From the NCBI GenBank assembly GCA_029863035.1, contig JAOTWH010000050.1, positions 1 through 12,895 on the forward strand: a DNA stretch of 12,895 nt, written 5' to 3'. Position 1 is the first letter of the stretch. Every line of letters begins with the position of its first letter. Shown here in pieces: positions 1 to 6,885 of the stretch. The translations under genes and the position numbers were made by a program. Source of the DNA: Acidimicrobiia bacterium. Lineage in GTDB: Bacteria; Actinomycetota; Acidimicrobiia; UBA5794; JAOTWH01. The notes under the pieces were generated by a model. That model was not told the origin of the DNA, made no database searches, and was given only the letters and a program-made list of their open reading frames with translations.

Positions 1-186
1 TGGGGGGAGGGTGGACCCTTTTCCTCCACCGCCCGAAGGGTGGGGGAGGTGGCCGAGGCCGTAGGCCGAGGTCGGAGGGGGAGCTGATGTGCAGCACCTC
101 CAGCCGCGCCGAAAAGCCCCGCAGGGTCCGCACCCCCATCCCCCCTTCGCTTCGCTCGGGGTACTTCCCCCGCAAGCGGGAGAAGG
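1..186. repeat. GC-rich palindromic intergenic sequence, candidate dispersed repeat
   Basis: No credible gene lies in the left ~220 bases. The stretch is purine/pyrimidine-biased, with strings of short inverted repeats. Bases 23-34 pair with 38-49 around a GAA loop (10 of 12 positions). Bases 164-173 pair with 176-185 (9 of 10) around an AA turn. AGGG at 8-11 faces CCCT at 16-19. The unit GGCCGAG occurs at 51-57 and 64-70. This style of C/G-run blocks with CTTCGCTTCG- and CGCAAGCGGG-type palindromes resembles dispersed intergenic repeats seen in many GC-rich bacterial genomes. That comparison is from memory, and copy number cannot be judged from one window. Short forward reading frames here (from about base 87) have biased, low-complexity translations rich in Arg, Pro and Gly and are not called. 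Confidence 0.5.
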
Positions 187-221
187 TAAGACCTGCAGGC
201 GGAGGGGGCTATCGCCAAAGA

Positions 222-253
222 AAAGAAAGGGCCCCTTCCGGGGCCCTTTCTTT
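222..253 (-). terminator. Strong intrinsic terminator ending the hydrolase cluster
   Basis: A perfect 14-bp inverted repeat (222-235 with 240-253) with a 4-base loop. In the minus-strand transcript the loop reads GGAA, a stable GNRA tetraloop. The hairpin is followed by a T-rich tail (TCTTTGG after the stem, itself ending CTTTCTTT). It starts 18 bases after the TAG stop of the secreted EEP hydrolase (272-1489), as expected for the end of that transcript. The plus-strand side has a weaker T tract (CTCTATTC), so any action on rightward transcription would be less efficient. The 10-bp palindrome CAATCGATTG lies at 261-270, between the stop codon and the hairpin. Confidence 0.9.
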
Positions 254-271
254 CTCTATTCAATCGATTGA

Positions 272-1489
272 CTAGAGCTGGACGTCGATCCACACCAGAC
301 GGTGGTCCGAGCTGGGGAACGGGAACGTTCCGACCAACGCGAACAAGGGGTCGGTGCTCGCAGGCCAGAAGACCCCGGCGTCGGCGATCTTCATGTTCTT
401 GCGCGGCAGCACGTAGTCGGCCCGCAGGTTGCCGGGCGCAAAGTCACTGAAGTCGGCCGTGTCGAAAGCCGGGTCACTCAGATGATCGACATTGGCGCCA
501 CCCTGCAGTCCGTTCTGCTCGACTCCCCCAGCGCTCGACGGCGTCACCTTGGTGTTCACCTTGGGATGGTCCAGCAATAGTTGAGCCGAGCCCGGGATGC
601 TGTCACCGTCCAGCGGATCCGAGTTCTGGTCGCCGGCGATGACAAACAGATCGTTAGCGGCAAGGCCGCCGTAGTTGCCGTTGTCGTCGTAGATGTACCC
701 ACCGCTGCCAGGCTGGATGTAGTCGGCCCAGAAACGGATCTCGTCATGGTTGCGAGTGCCGTTGCGATCCTCAGGTCCATCGAACACCGGAGGCGTCGGG
801 TGGCTCACCAGGAAGTGAACCGTGCCGTCACCGATCACGATGGGAACGTCCCAGTGGCTCTTCGAAGACAAGCGGAACGAGTCGAGCTCGGGACCTGGGG
901 TGTACCAGGGTGTGCCCGGTGGGTCCTCTGGCAGCAAGGCTCCCGGCATGTCCTTCCACTTGAAGAGCTGGAAGGTGCGAACGCTGTCGTAGTCGATGGG
1001 GTACATCGACAGTACGGCCATGCCGAACTGGCCCGGGAAGAAGCCGAAGCCATAGGAGTCGTTTGGCACGAAGTCGCCGGCCGCGCCGCTGTTGTCGTAG
1101 TCGAAGCCGGAGAAGATTCCGGTGTTCGACGGAGCGATGAACGTGTACGGGTACACGATCGGCTCCGCCGTGCCGTGTGCAACGGATAGGTAATTCGTCT
1201 GGAAGCTGGCCAACGCCGCTGGATCGAAATCGAACTCATTGATCAGCAGCACGTCGGGGCGGGTTCGCTGGATGATCTCGGCTATCGCATCCGGCTGGGC
1301 ACTGCCCGGCACCGCCAGCTCAGCCCCCAGGTCTCCGGCGTTGTTCCGGTTCAACGAAGCGTTGAACGTTGCGAACCGAACATCATTGGCAGGGCCCGAC
1401 TTGGCAGACTTAGCTGTCGCCACCGCCGGCAGCAGCGCCAAGACGAGCGCAGTCGCCAGCCCCAGGGTCAACATCCGTTTCGTCTTCAT
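272..1489 (-). CDS. Secreted endonuclease/exonuclease/phosphatase-fold hydrolase
   Basis: A 405-residue exported protein of the endonuclease/exonuclease/phosphatase (EEP, DNase I-like) superfamily. Residues 1-26 form a signal peptide (basic MKTKR, hydrophobic core, cleavage near ATA-K). The EEP fold fills the rest: metal-ligand Asn43 in ATFNAS, Glu85 in LLINEFDF, the GMAVLS strand at 156-161, His230 in VSHPTPP, Asp287/Asn289 in AGDQNSDP, Asp358 in RADYVLP, and catalytic SSDHRLVW with Asp395/His396. All expected catalytic positions are present, so it should be active on a phosphodiester or phosphomonoester. The substrate is not evident. It has no cysteine and no anchor, fitting release outside the cell. 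The ATG at 1487-1489 has GAGAGG upstream at moderate spacing. It lies 62 bp after the ExeM/NucH-like nuclease and before a strong terminator, so it is probably the last gene of that unit. DNase, sugar phosphatase or phytase-like roles are all possible. Confidence 0.88.
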   Translation of the reverse strand: MKTKRMLTLGLATALVLALLPAVATAKSAKSGPANDVRFATFNASLNRNNAGDLGAELAVPGSAQPDAIAEIIQRTRPDVLLINEFDFDPAALASFQTNYLSVAHGTAEPIVYPYTFIAPSNTGIFSGFDYDNSGAAGDFVPNDSYGFGFFPGQFGMAVLSMYPIDYDSVRTFQLFKWKDMPGALLPEDPPGTPWYTPGPELDSFRLSSKSHWDVPIVIGDGTVHFLVSHPTPPVFDGPEDRNGTRNHDEIRFWADYIQPGSGGYIYDDNGNYGGLAANDLFVIAGDQNSDPLDGDSIPGSAQLLLDHPKVNTKVTPSSAGGVEQNGLQGGANVDHLSDPAFDTADFSDFAPGNLRADYVLPRKNMKIADAGVFWPASTDPLFALVGTFPFPSSDHRLVWIDVQL

Positions 1490-1514
1490 TTGTTGTGCAC
1501 CTCTCTGTTAAGCA

Positions 1515-1538
1515 GGCGGGCCGGTCGACCGACCCGCC
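1515..1538 (-). other. Inverted repeat between nuclease and EEP hydrolase genes
   Basis: A 24-bp near-perfect palindrome centred on GGTCGACC: 11 of 12 positions match, and the odd pair becomes a G-U wobble in the minus-strand RNA. It sits 13 bases after the TAG of the upstream nuclease gene and about 25 bases before the ATG of the EEP hydrolase gene. The bases after the stem (TGCTTAACAGAG) lack a good T tract. It is therefore at best a weak terminator, and could instead be a 3' stabilising or processing hairpin or an operator. Function is unknown. Confidence 0.55.
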
Positions 1539-1551
1539 CGCATCTCCTTGC

Positions 1552-4500
1552 CTATTTGTTCTTCTGACTAATCGGCACGGTCACCGTCGCCGAGGCGATA
1601 GTGCTATTGCCGCAGGCGTCGGTGACTTCATAGGTGATCGTGTAGACCCTTCCCTCTCCAGTCCCGGACCGCTCGGCCCGGAGCTGGAAGGTGAAGTCGT
1701 CAACGATGACGATGTCGTTGGGCGTGTCGCCGTCACCAAGACCGTCGTCGGGCTCATTCGACGTCACCGACAACAGAGTCACGGTGGCATTCGGATCGGC
1801 GTCGGTGACATCGACCGTCGTTGTCACGTCGGCGTACTTGTGGTTGGGTGGCCACAGGCTGTCGGGCGAAGCCGTCACCTCCACCGCCGGGGCAGTGGTC
1901 TCGCAAATCCCCACCACCACCGGGTCGTGGTCCGACGACCGGAACTCGTCCGGGTTGAACAACAACGGCTGGTTGAAGCTGTTGTAGTCCAACCCACTCG
2001 GTTCGTCGGCGTTGACGTGCCAGAAGTCGGCCCCGGTTACCCGTGCCAACAAGGCTCCGCTGGCGAGCCCGTGATCCAGATACCCGCTCTGCGAGAAGAA
2101 GTTGAACGAGTAGGCGCCATCGGCGAAACCCGTACCAACGAACATCTCGATGAGGTCGGTGTAGCCACCGGTCTCAATGGTGACGACGGGATCCTCCTGG
2201 GCATATGCGTTCAGGTCCCCCATGATGAGGAACTGACTGTTCCCGGCGCCCGTGGGATCGCCGGCGAGCCAATTGACCAAGGCCAAAGCAGCACTGTCAC
2301 GGGTCTGGTTGCAGTTGCCCTGCCCATCGCCGATGTCGGGGTCACCGATATCGGCACAGGCACTGCCCTTCGACTTGAGGTGGTTCACCGCGACCGTGAT
2401 CAGGTCATCCGTGCCATTCTCCTGGAAGGTCTGGGCCACCACCGGACGGTTCCTGGTGTCGTTGAATGTCGGATCGACGCTGGAGTCGAGGATGGCGAAT
2501 GTCCCAACCGGCGTCACCGACGCCGGCTTGTAGATGATCGCCTGCCGGATCGCGTCGCTGCCCACCGCTCCCGAAGCTATGTAGTCGTAGGTCCCCGGTG
2601 CGGTGGCGTTGAGCCCCGCTACCAGGTCAGCCACCGGCACGTCACCCGGATAGTTCTCGATCTCCATCAGGCCAACGATGTCTGCGTCCAGATCGCTGAT
2701 GGCATTCACCAGCTTCGCTCTTTGCTGGTCGAACTCGAGAACGCTGTCGGCGCCGCGACATCCCTGGTCGCTCAGTGGCCCGCAGATGTTCCTCACCAGA
2801 GGGTCGGAATCGTTGTTGTCCAGCGTGGTGAAGTAGTTCAGCACGTTGTACGCCGCCACCTGGATTGAACCGCCAACGTCCGGCACGCCAGGTCGAACGT
2901 TGACCCTGGTGAAGTTCACCGCCGCTGTCGGGTGCACCTCGTACACGCCGAACGCATAGCTCAGCACACCGGTCACGCCATCGACCGAATCACCGGTACG
3001 CAGCGTGTTGCCTGGGCCGAGGTACGGCGGCAAGGGCAAAGGATTCTGCACGCTGCTGCCGTCGTCTAGCTGGATGCGGCTCCGGTTGTTCAGGTCCTGC
3101 AGAGCGATCGCGGCGGCTCCCGGAGCGACAACGTTGGTTGGGTTGTCCTGGGCGCCCCCGACCGAGAGGTCCACCTCACCGAAGCGAGCCTGAGTGAAGT
3201 TGCCAGAGGCAAACAGCGTCTGTGGGAAATCGACGGCCATGCCTTCGGTGGACTCGAAATCGTCGACCGCCGCAACCGGCAAAGTCAAGGTCGACGCCGA
3301 GGCGATGTCCGTGGCGTTGCAGTCGATAACAGCCTCAACGTTGTTGAGCTCCGTGAGACCGTTGAACTCGGCTACGGCCCCCCGCACTCGCACCACGTCG
3401 CTGACATCCAGCGCCACGGCGTTGGCCGGATCGAAGACGAAGATGCCCTCCGACGTCAGCGCATCGCCGTCGGCCTCCGCGTCCTCCTCCTGGACGAAGA
3501 ATCCGTTGAGGCCCGTGCCTCCCTGGAAGTCACCCACCACGACACCCTCGACCTCGCGAATGTTGCCCACGTCTCCGCTGGCCAGACCAGCGCCCTGGAT
3601 GTCGTGGATCAGCGTGGCCGGGTCACCACAGATTCCCACCGGGTCCGTGAGCACGGTGATGGCGACGTTGACGGCGCCGGGCGTGTTCTCGGCCTCGCCC
3701 AGCGCGGGTGAACCCGGGAATCCCGGAATCCCGAACAGGTCGAAGTCGTTGCGCACCCAGTCGGTGGCCGCGTCGGTGTCGAGGCCGTCCGGGATGCGCG
3801 ATGCGCCACCCGGAGCGAAGCTGCTGACGCCGTCGTAGTTCGGGCCGAGCACCACGCTGGAGTAGGTGAGGTCGCCCGCGTTACCGTCGAAGACGGCGAC
3901 ATCGTCGACGATTCTCGTCCATGGCGTGAAGTCGATCGCCCCGTTGTCGTCGGCGTCGATGTCGTTCCCGACGCTGCCGCTGAAGCCTTCGACAAGGATC
4001 AGCGTGACCGACCCATTCTCGATACTCAGATTGCCAACGCTCGTGGTCCAGAACCCGCCACCATCGGTGGTGCCGACCGGGAATGTGCGATCGATGTTGC
4101 CTTTGCTCGAGTCGCCTTCGATCTCGATGACGGTGAATGCCGAGTAGTCGGTGCTGGCATCCCCGAACACCTCGACGTATTCGACATCGGGGCTGCCGGT
4201 CGTGCTCGCGGAGAACTCGTTGATGACGGGGTCACTAGGGCCGCCCCCGCCGTTGCAGTTGGCCGTGTGGGTTCCCAGGCCGTCGAAGGTGTTTTGAGCT
4301 AAGACATCCCACTCGACGGATGCGTCGAAGGCGTTGCTGAAGTCGGTGTCGCCGGCACACACGGCCGCCTTGCGCCGCAAGGTGTCGTCTTGGCCTCCAC
4401 CAGGCCACTGGCTTCCCGGGTCAACGCCATTCTGGCCAAATGCATCCACGATGACACCGCCTTTGCGCAGCACCACGCCATCATCGCCGTTGAAGTTGAT

Positions 4501-4863
4501 GACCGCGCTACTAACCAGATCTGCCTGAGCCAGAATCGCGGCATCCGCACTGCCGTGCGCCAATACAAAAACGTCGCCATCAAGGATGGTTCCGGAAAGT
4601 GGCACTGTCTGACTAGGAGTGGCGTTGCCATTGCTGTAGAGCTCCAGGGTGTACCCATCCTCGGCAAGGCCAACGTCGCCACCGGTGCCGTTGTAGATCT
4701 CGATCGCTTTGTTGAATGAGCTGCCTTCGATGTACTCCGAAAGGAACAGCTCGCTCGTCGCCGCCGTCGCCGGAGCGGCCGTCAGGGCCAAAGCCGGCAG
4801 CAGTGCCGCCAACATCGCCAGAACCAAAATCGAGACCAGGCTCTTTCTTCTCGCTACTTCCAC
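1552..4863 (-). CDS. ExeM/NucH-type secreted multidomain nuclease
   Basis: An 1103-residue exported nuclease, probably cutting extracellular DNA. Domains in order: signal peptide (1-35, ending ATAA-T); a lamin-tail-like domain (about 36-203: SELFLSEYIEG, KAIEIYNGTG, INFNGDDGVVL); a second, more divergent lamin-tail-like region (about 211-400: PVINEFSAS, VEYVEVFG); an OB-like region (about 415-515: IREVEGVVVGDFQG, GFFVQEED) and a linker; an EEP nuclease domain (about 667-987); and a C-terminal Ig-like domain (about 990-1097). Catalytic signatures are complete: YNVLNY (Asn673), LMEIEN (Glu734/Glu736), VNHLKSKG (His828), MGDLNAY (Asp883/Asn885), YLDHGL (Asp930/His931) and SSDHDP (Asp978/His979). 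This order matches Shewanella ExeM and related NucH nucleases. No GlyGly-CTERM or other anchor is seen, so it is probably released. The start is GTG at 4861-4863 with GGAGG four bases upstream. The previous gene's terminator ends only 38 bases upstream, leaving little room for a promoter. Confidence 0.92.
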   Translation of the reverse strand: MEVARRKSLVSILVLAMLAALLPALALTAAPATAATSELFLSEYIEGSSFNKAIEIYNGTGGDVGLAEDGYTLELYSNGNATPSQTVPLSGTILDGDVFVLAHGSADAAILAQADLVSSAVINFNGDDGVVLRKGGVIVDAFGQNGVDPGSQWPGGGQDDTLRRKAAVCAGDTDFSNAFDASVEWDVLAQNTFDGLGTHTANCNGGGGPSDPVINEFSASTTGSPDVEYVEVFGDASTDYSAFTVIEIEGDSSKGNIDRTFPVGTTDGGGFWTTSVGNLSIENGSVTLILVEGFSGSVGNDIDADDNGAIDFTPWTRIVDDVAVFDGNAGDLTYSSVVLGPNYDGVSSFAPGGASRIPDGLDTDAATDWVRNDFDLFGIPGFPGSPALGEAENTPGAVNVAITVLTDPVGICGDPATLIHDIQGAGLASGDVGNIREVEGVVVGDFQGGTGLNGFFVQEEDAEADGDALTSEGIFVFDPANAVALDVSDVVRVRGAVAEFNGLTELNNVEAVIDCNATDIASASTLTLPVAAVDDFESTEGMAVDFPQTLFASGNFTQARFGEVDLSVGGAQDNPTNVVAPGAAAIALQDLNNRSRIQLDDGSSVQNPLPLPPYLGPGNTLRTGDSVDGVTGVLSYAFGVYEVHPTAAVNFTRVNVRPGVPDVGGSIQVAAYNVLNYFTTLDNNDSDPLVRNICGPLSDQGCRGADSVLEFDQQRAKLVNAISDLDADIVGLMEIENYPGDVPVADLVAGLNATAPGTYDYIASGAVGSDAIRQAIIYKPASVTPVGTFAILDSSVDPTFNDTRNRPVVAQTFQENGTDDLITVAVNHLKSKGSACADIGDPDIGDGQGNCNQTRDSAALALVNWLAGDPTGAGNSQFLIMGDLNAYAQEDPVVTIETGGYTDLIEMFVGTGFADGAYSFNFFSQSGYLDHGLASGALLARVTGADFWHVNADEPSGLDYNSFNQPLLFNPDEFRSSDHDPVVVGICETTAPAVEVTASPDSLWPPNHKYADVTTTVDVTDADPNATVTLLSVTSNEPDDGLGDGDTPNDIVIVDDFTFQLRAERSGTGEGRVYTITYEVTDACGNSTIASATVTVPISQKNK

Positions 4864-4901
4864 TGTTCCTCCGTTGTCGTCTGATAGTTCAATAAAACCA
4901 G

Positions 4902-4929
4902 AGAGCCCCGGGCCGAAGCCCGGGGCTCT
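4902..4929 (-). terminator. Intrinsic terminator after the 5'-nucleotidase gene
   Basis: A perfect 12-bp inverted repeat (4902-4913 with 4918-4929), very GC-rich. In the minus-strand RNA it is closed by a UUCG tetraloop, followed by CTGGTTTTATTG. It starts 14 bases after the TAG stop of the 5'-nucleotidase gene and ends 38 bases before the GTG start of the ExeM/NucH-like gene. It should stop most transcripts from the nucleotidase gene, or act as an attenuator that lowers expression of the two downstream nuclease genes. Its plus-strand side continues TTCGTCTCTTCTCC, so bidirectional function is less likely. Confidence 0.88.
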
Positions 4930-4943
4930 GTTCGTCTCTTCTC

Positions 4944-6689
4944 CTAGGGCAGCTCGTTGACCCGATCGGTGGGCGGTGGATCGACGGGGCTGAACGCTGC
5001 CAGGTAGTTGGCAAGCGCCTCTAGGTCGTTGCCACCGTCGAGTCGCAACGCCGGGTTGATCGTGCCGAACGTCGTGAAGTTGTCCCCGCCGTCGGCGAGG
5101 AAGTTGTTGGCCGTCACGATGTACGTGCTGGCTGGAGCCAGCGGTACGCCGTTCAACTCGACATTGCTGATAGTCACCGATGTGCAGTTGGTGACGTCTG
5201 CAACGGTCTCGAATGTCTTCGCCAGGTCATAGGTGAACCCATCAGACACGCCGAGGTGCAGGAAGGGTCGGCTCGAGCCGGCCGGCTGGCACTGCTCCTC
5301 GAGTACATCCACGATCTGGGCGCCGGTCATCGGGAACGTCAACAGCGTGTTCCCGAACGGCTGGAAGGTGAACGCCTCGCCGTAGGTGACCACTCCGTCT
5401 CCCTCAGTACCCGACTGCGCGTACGTCAGATCGGAACGCACCCCACCCGGGTTCATGAACGCGACCTCGGCGCCGTTGGCCGACGTCGCCCACGCCTGGG
5501 CGTCGGCAACGAGATTGCCGGCCGGCGACTCGATCGTCCGGTCATCTGCGGATCCGCCGCCCCGGTTGATGTCCGCGCTGATCGTCCCGAGCGGGATGTC
5601 GCCGGCGTCAGCGGCGAGAGGGGCCCACTTGTCGATCACTGCGGTGACCGCAGGATCAGGTGTCAGCAACGCCCGATCGACCACGTGGTTGGTCGCCGTG
5701 CTCTGAGCGCGGACCACCTCCTTGGTCTTCTTGTCGAGAACCAAGTTCAGCTCCGACACCACCCGCCCGTAAGAGTAAGCACTGGTGACGATGCGGGGCT
5801 GACCGGCCGCGTCAGGAAGCACACAGTTGTAGGGCAGGTGTGTGTGGCCGGTGATCAGCGCGTCGATCTCGGGATCGAGAGCATCGTTGATAGCAACGAT
5901 CGGTCCGGAGATGCCGGCGCATGCGTCCACGTCACCTGGGGGCGGCGTCTGCGACCCGCCCTCGTGCAACAGCACCACGATGGCCTCGACGTGCTTGCGC
6001 TTCAGCTCGGGGACCAGGGCGTTGGCGGTCTCCGCTTCGTCGAGGAAACTCCAGCCCTGGATGCCGGATGCGGCGACAAGGGTGTCAGTGGCTTCGAGCG
6101 TCATGCCGATGAAGGCGACTTTGACGCCCTGGATGTTCTCGATCTGGTACGGCGGCAATGGTGTCTTGCCGGTGGTGTCGTTGATCGTGTTGGCCGCCAA
6201 CCATTGGAAGTCGGCGCCGTCGTATGGGTCGCCCGGGAAGTAGCAGCCATCAACAGGGTGGCAGCCACCATCCTGCATGCGGAGCAGCTCGGTGACACCT
6301 TCATCGAACTCGTGGTTGCCGACACCGGAGATGTCAAGTTGCATGGCGTTCAGGGACTCAACCGACGGTTCGTCGTGGAAGAGCCCGGAGAAGGCCGGCG
6401 AGCCACCAATGAGGTCACCAGCAGTGACGGTCAGGCTGTAGCGGTTGCCCTGGCGCAGCTCGTTGAGCTTGGCGGAGAGAAACTGTCCTCCTCCGGCCGG
6501 CACGCCAGCTACGTCGCCAGCGGCGTCCGCCTCAACGTGTCCGTGGTAGTCGTTGAACGCCAGCAGCTGGAGTTCAACGGTCTTGTTGGGCTGCTTGGCC
6601 TCGGCGTTAGGTGCCGCAACCATGCTCGCCAGGAGCAGAGCCAGTACAGCCACAGCCGCCAAAACGCGGCGCTTGAAAGTGAGTGTCAT
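4944..6689 (-). CDS. Secreted bifunctional metallophosphatase/5'-nucleotidase
   Basis: An exported UshA/NadN-type enzyme that removes the 5' phosphate from nucleotides and may also act on nucleotide sugars or cyclic dinucleotides. With the start at 6689 it has 581 residues. Features: signal peptide (1-31, TFKRR then a hydrophobic core ending PNAEA); a metallophosphatase domain with Asp47/His49 in FNDYHGH, Asp92 in AGDLIGG, GNHEFDEG (124-131), His242 and GHTH (281-284); then a C-terminal substrate-binding domain with GNLVADA, NPGGVRSDL, FTFQPFGN and FLADGGDNF (530-538). Both metal-site sets are complete. Six cysteines (143, 149, 257, 289, 467, 502) could form disulfides. No anchor is visible. 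Start choice: an upstream ATG at 6740 would add 17 residues before the signal peptide. GAGAGGG at about 6696-6702 sits 6 bases before ATG 6687-6689, and abuts the ATG at 6693-6695 with no spacing. A terminator follows the stop. It probably converts nuclease products to nucleoside plus phosphate. Confidence 0.93.
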   Translation of the reverse strand: MTLTFKRRVLAAVAVLALLLASMVAAPNAEAKQPNKTVELQLLAFNDYHGHVEADAAGDVAGVPAGGGQFLSAKLNELRQGNRYSLTVTAGDLIGGSPAFSGLFHDEPSVESLNAMQLDISGVGNHEFDEGVTELLRMQDGGCHPVDGCYFPGDPYDGADFQWLAANTINDTTGKTPLPPYQIENIQGVKVAFIGMTLEATDTLVAASGIQGWSFLDEAETANALVPELKRKHVEAIVVLLHEGGSQTPPPGDVDACAGISGPIVAINDALDPEIDALITGHTHLPYNCVLPDAAGQPRIVTSAYSYGRVVSELNLVLDKKTKEVVRAQSTATNHVVDRALLTPDPAVTAVIDKWAPLAADAGDIPLGTISADINRGGGSADDRTIESPAGNLVADAQAWATSANGAEVAFMNPGGVRSDLTYAQSGTEGDGVVTYGEAFTFQPFGNTLLTFPMTGAQIVDVLEEQCQPAGSSRPFLHLGVSDGFTYDLAKTFETVADVTNCTSVTISNVELNGVPLAPASTYIVTANNFLADGGDNFTTFGTINPALRLDGGNDLEALANYLAAFSPVDPPPTDRVNELP

Positions 6690-6864
6690 CTTCATCCCTC
6701 TCTTAGTCGATGACGCCGCGACGTTACGCGGCTGGAACATACGAGCAGTGGCCGGTCAAAGACCAGAAGGTGAAAGCTCGGGGAAGTGAGTTCACGCAGC
6801 GTTGCCACCAACCCGAACCCTAACTACGACCAGTGGCGCCAACAGGGCCGAAGTGCCGAATTCT

Positions 6865-6885
6865 TTTCGCGATTAGCTCGCGAAA
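6865..6885 (-). other. Short hairpin after the wall hydrolase stop codon
   Basis: A perfect 8-bp inverted repeat (6865-6872 with 6878-6885) with a 5-base loop, starting directly after the TAA stop of the coiled-coil hydrolase gene in the minus-strand reading. It is followed by AGAATTCGG, with no T tract, so it is not a canonical terminator. It could be a weak or Rho-assisted 3' end. The remaining ~175 bp up to the 5'-nucleotidase start hold no gene. A promoter for that gene is expected there, but no convincing -35/-10 pair at 16-18 bp spacing was found. Confidence 0.4.

Noticed and set aside
87..275. Overlapping short plus-strand frames in the left end
   Set aside because: Low-complexity Arg/Pro/Gly translations run through the palindromic repeat and the terminator stem.
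1495..2868. 457-residue open frame on the plus strand
   Set aside because: It lies wholly antisense to the nuclease gene. Its translation is rich in Arg, Val, Gly and His with no domain, and it reflects GC-biased third positions of the real gene.
5256..6713. 485-residue open frame on the plus strand
   Set aside because: It is antisense to the 5'-nucleotidase, whose motifs are complete. No signal, fold or ribosome site supports the plus-strand frame.
6690..6740. Upstream ATG giving a 598-residue 5'-nucleotidase
   Set aside because: It adds 17 residues before a clear signal peptide and has no good ribosome site. The GAGAGGG element fits the ATG at 6689 better.
6745..6765. TTGACC and TATGTT on the minus strand as a sigma-70-type promoter
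   Set aside because: The spacing is only about 12 bases, too short for a functional -35/-10 pair.
6751..6790. Three TTCACC-like elements upstream of the 5'-nucleotidase, considered as a PHO box
   Set aside because: Spacings are about 16 and 14 bases rather than the 11-bp direct repeats of Streptomyces PhoP sites, and the matches are loose.
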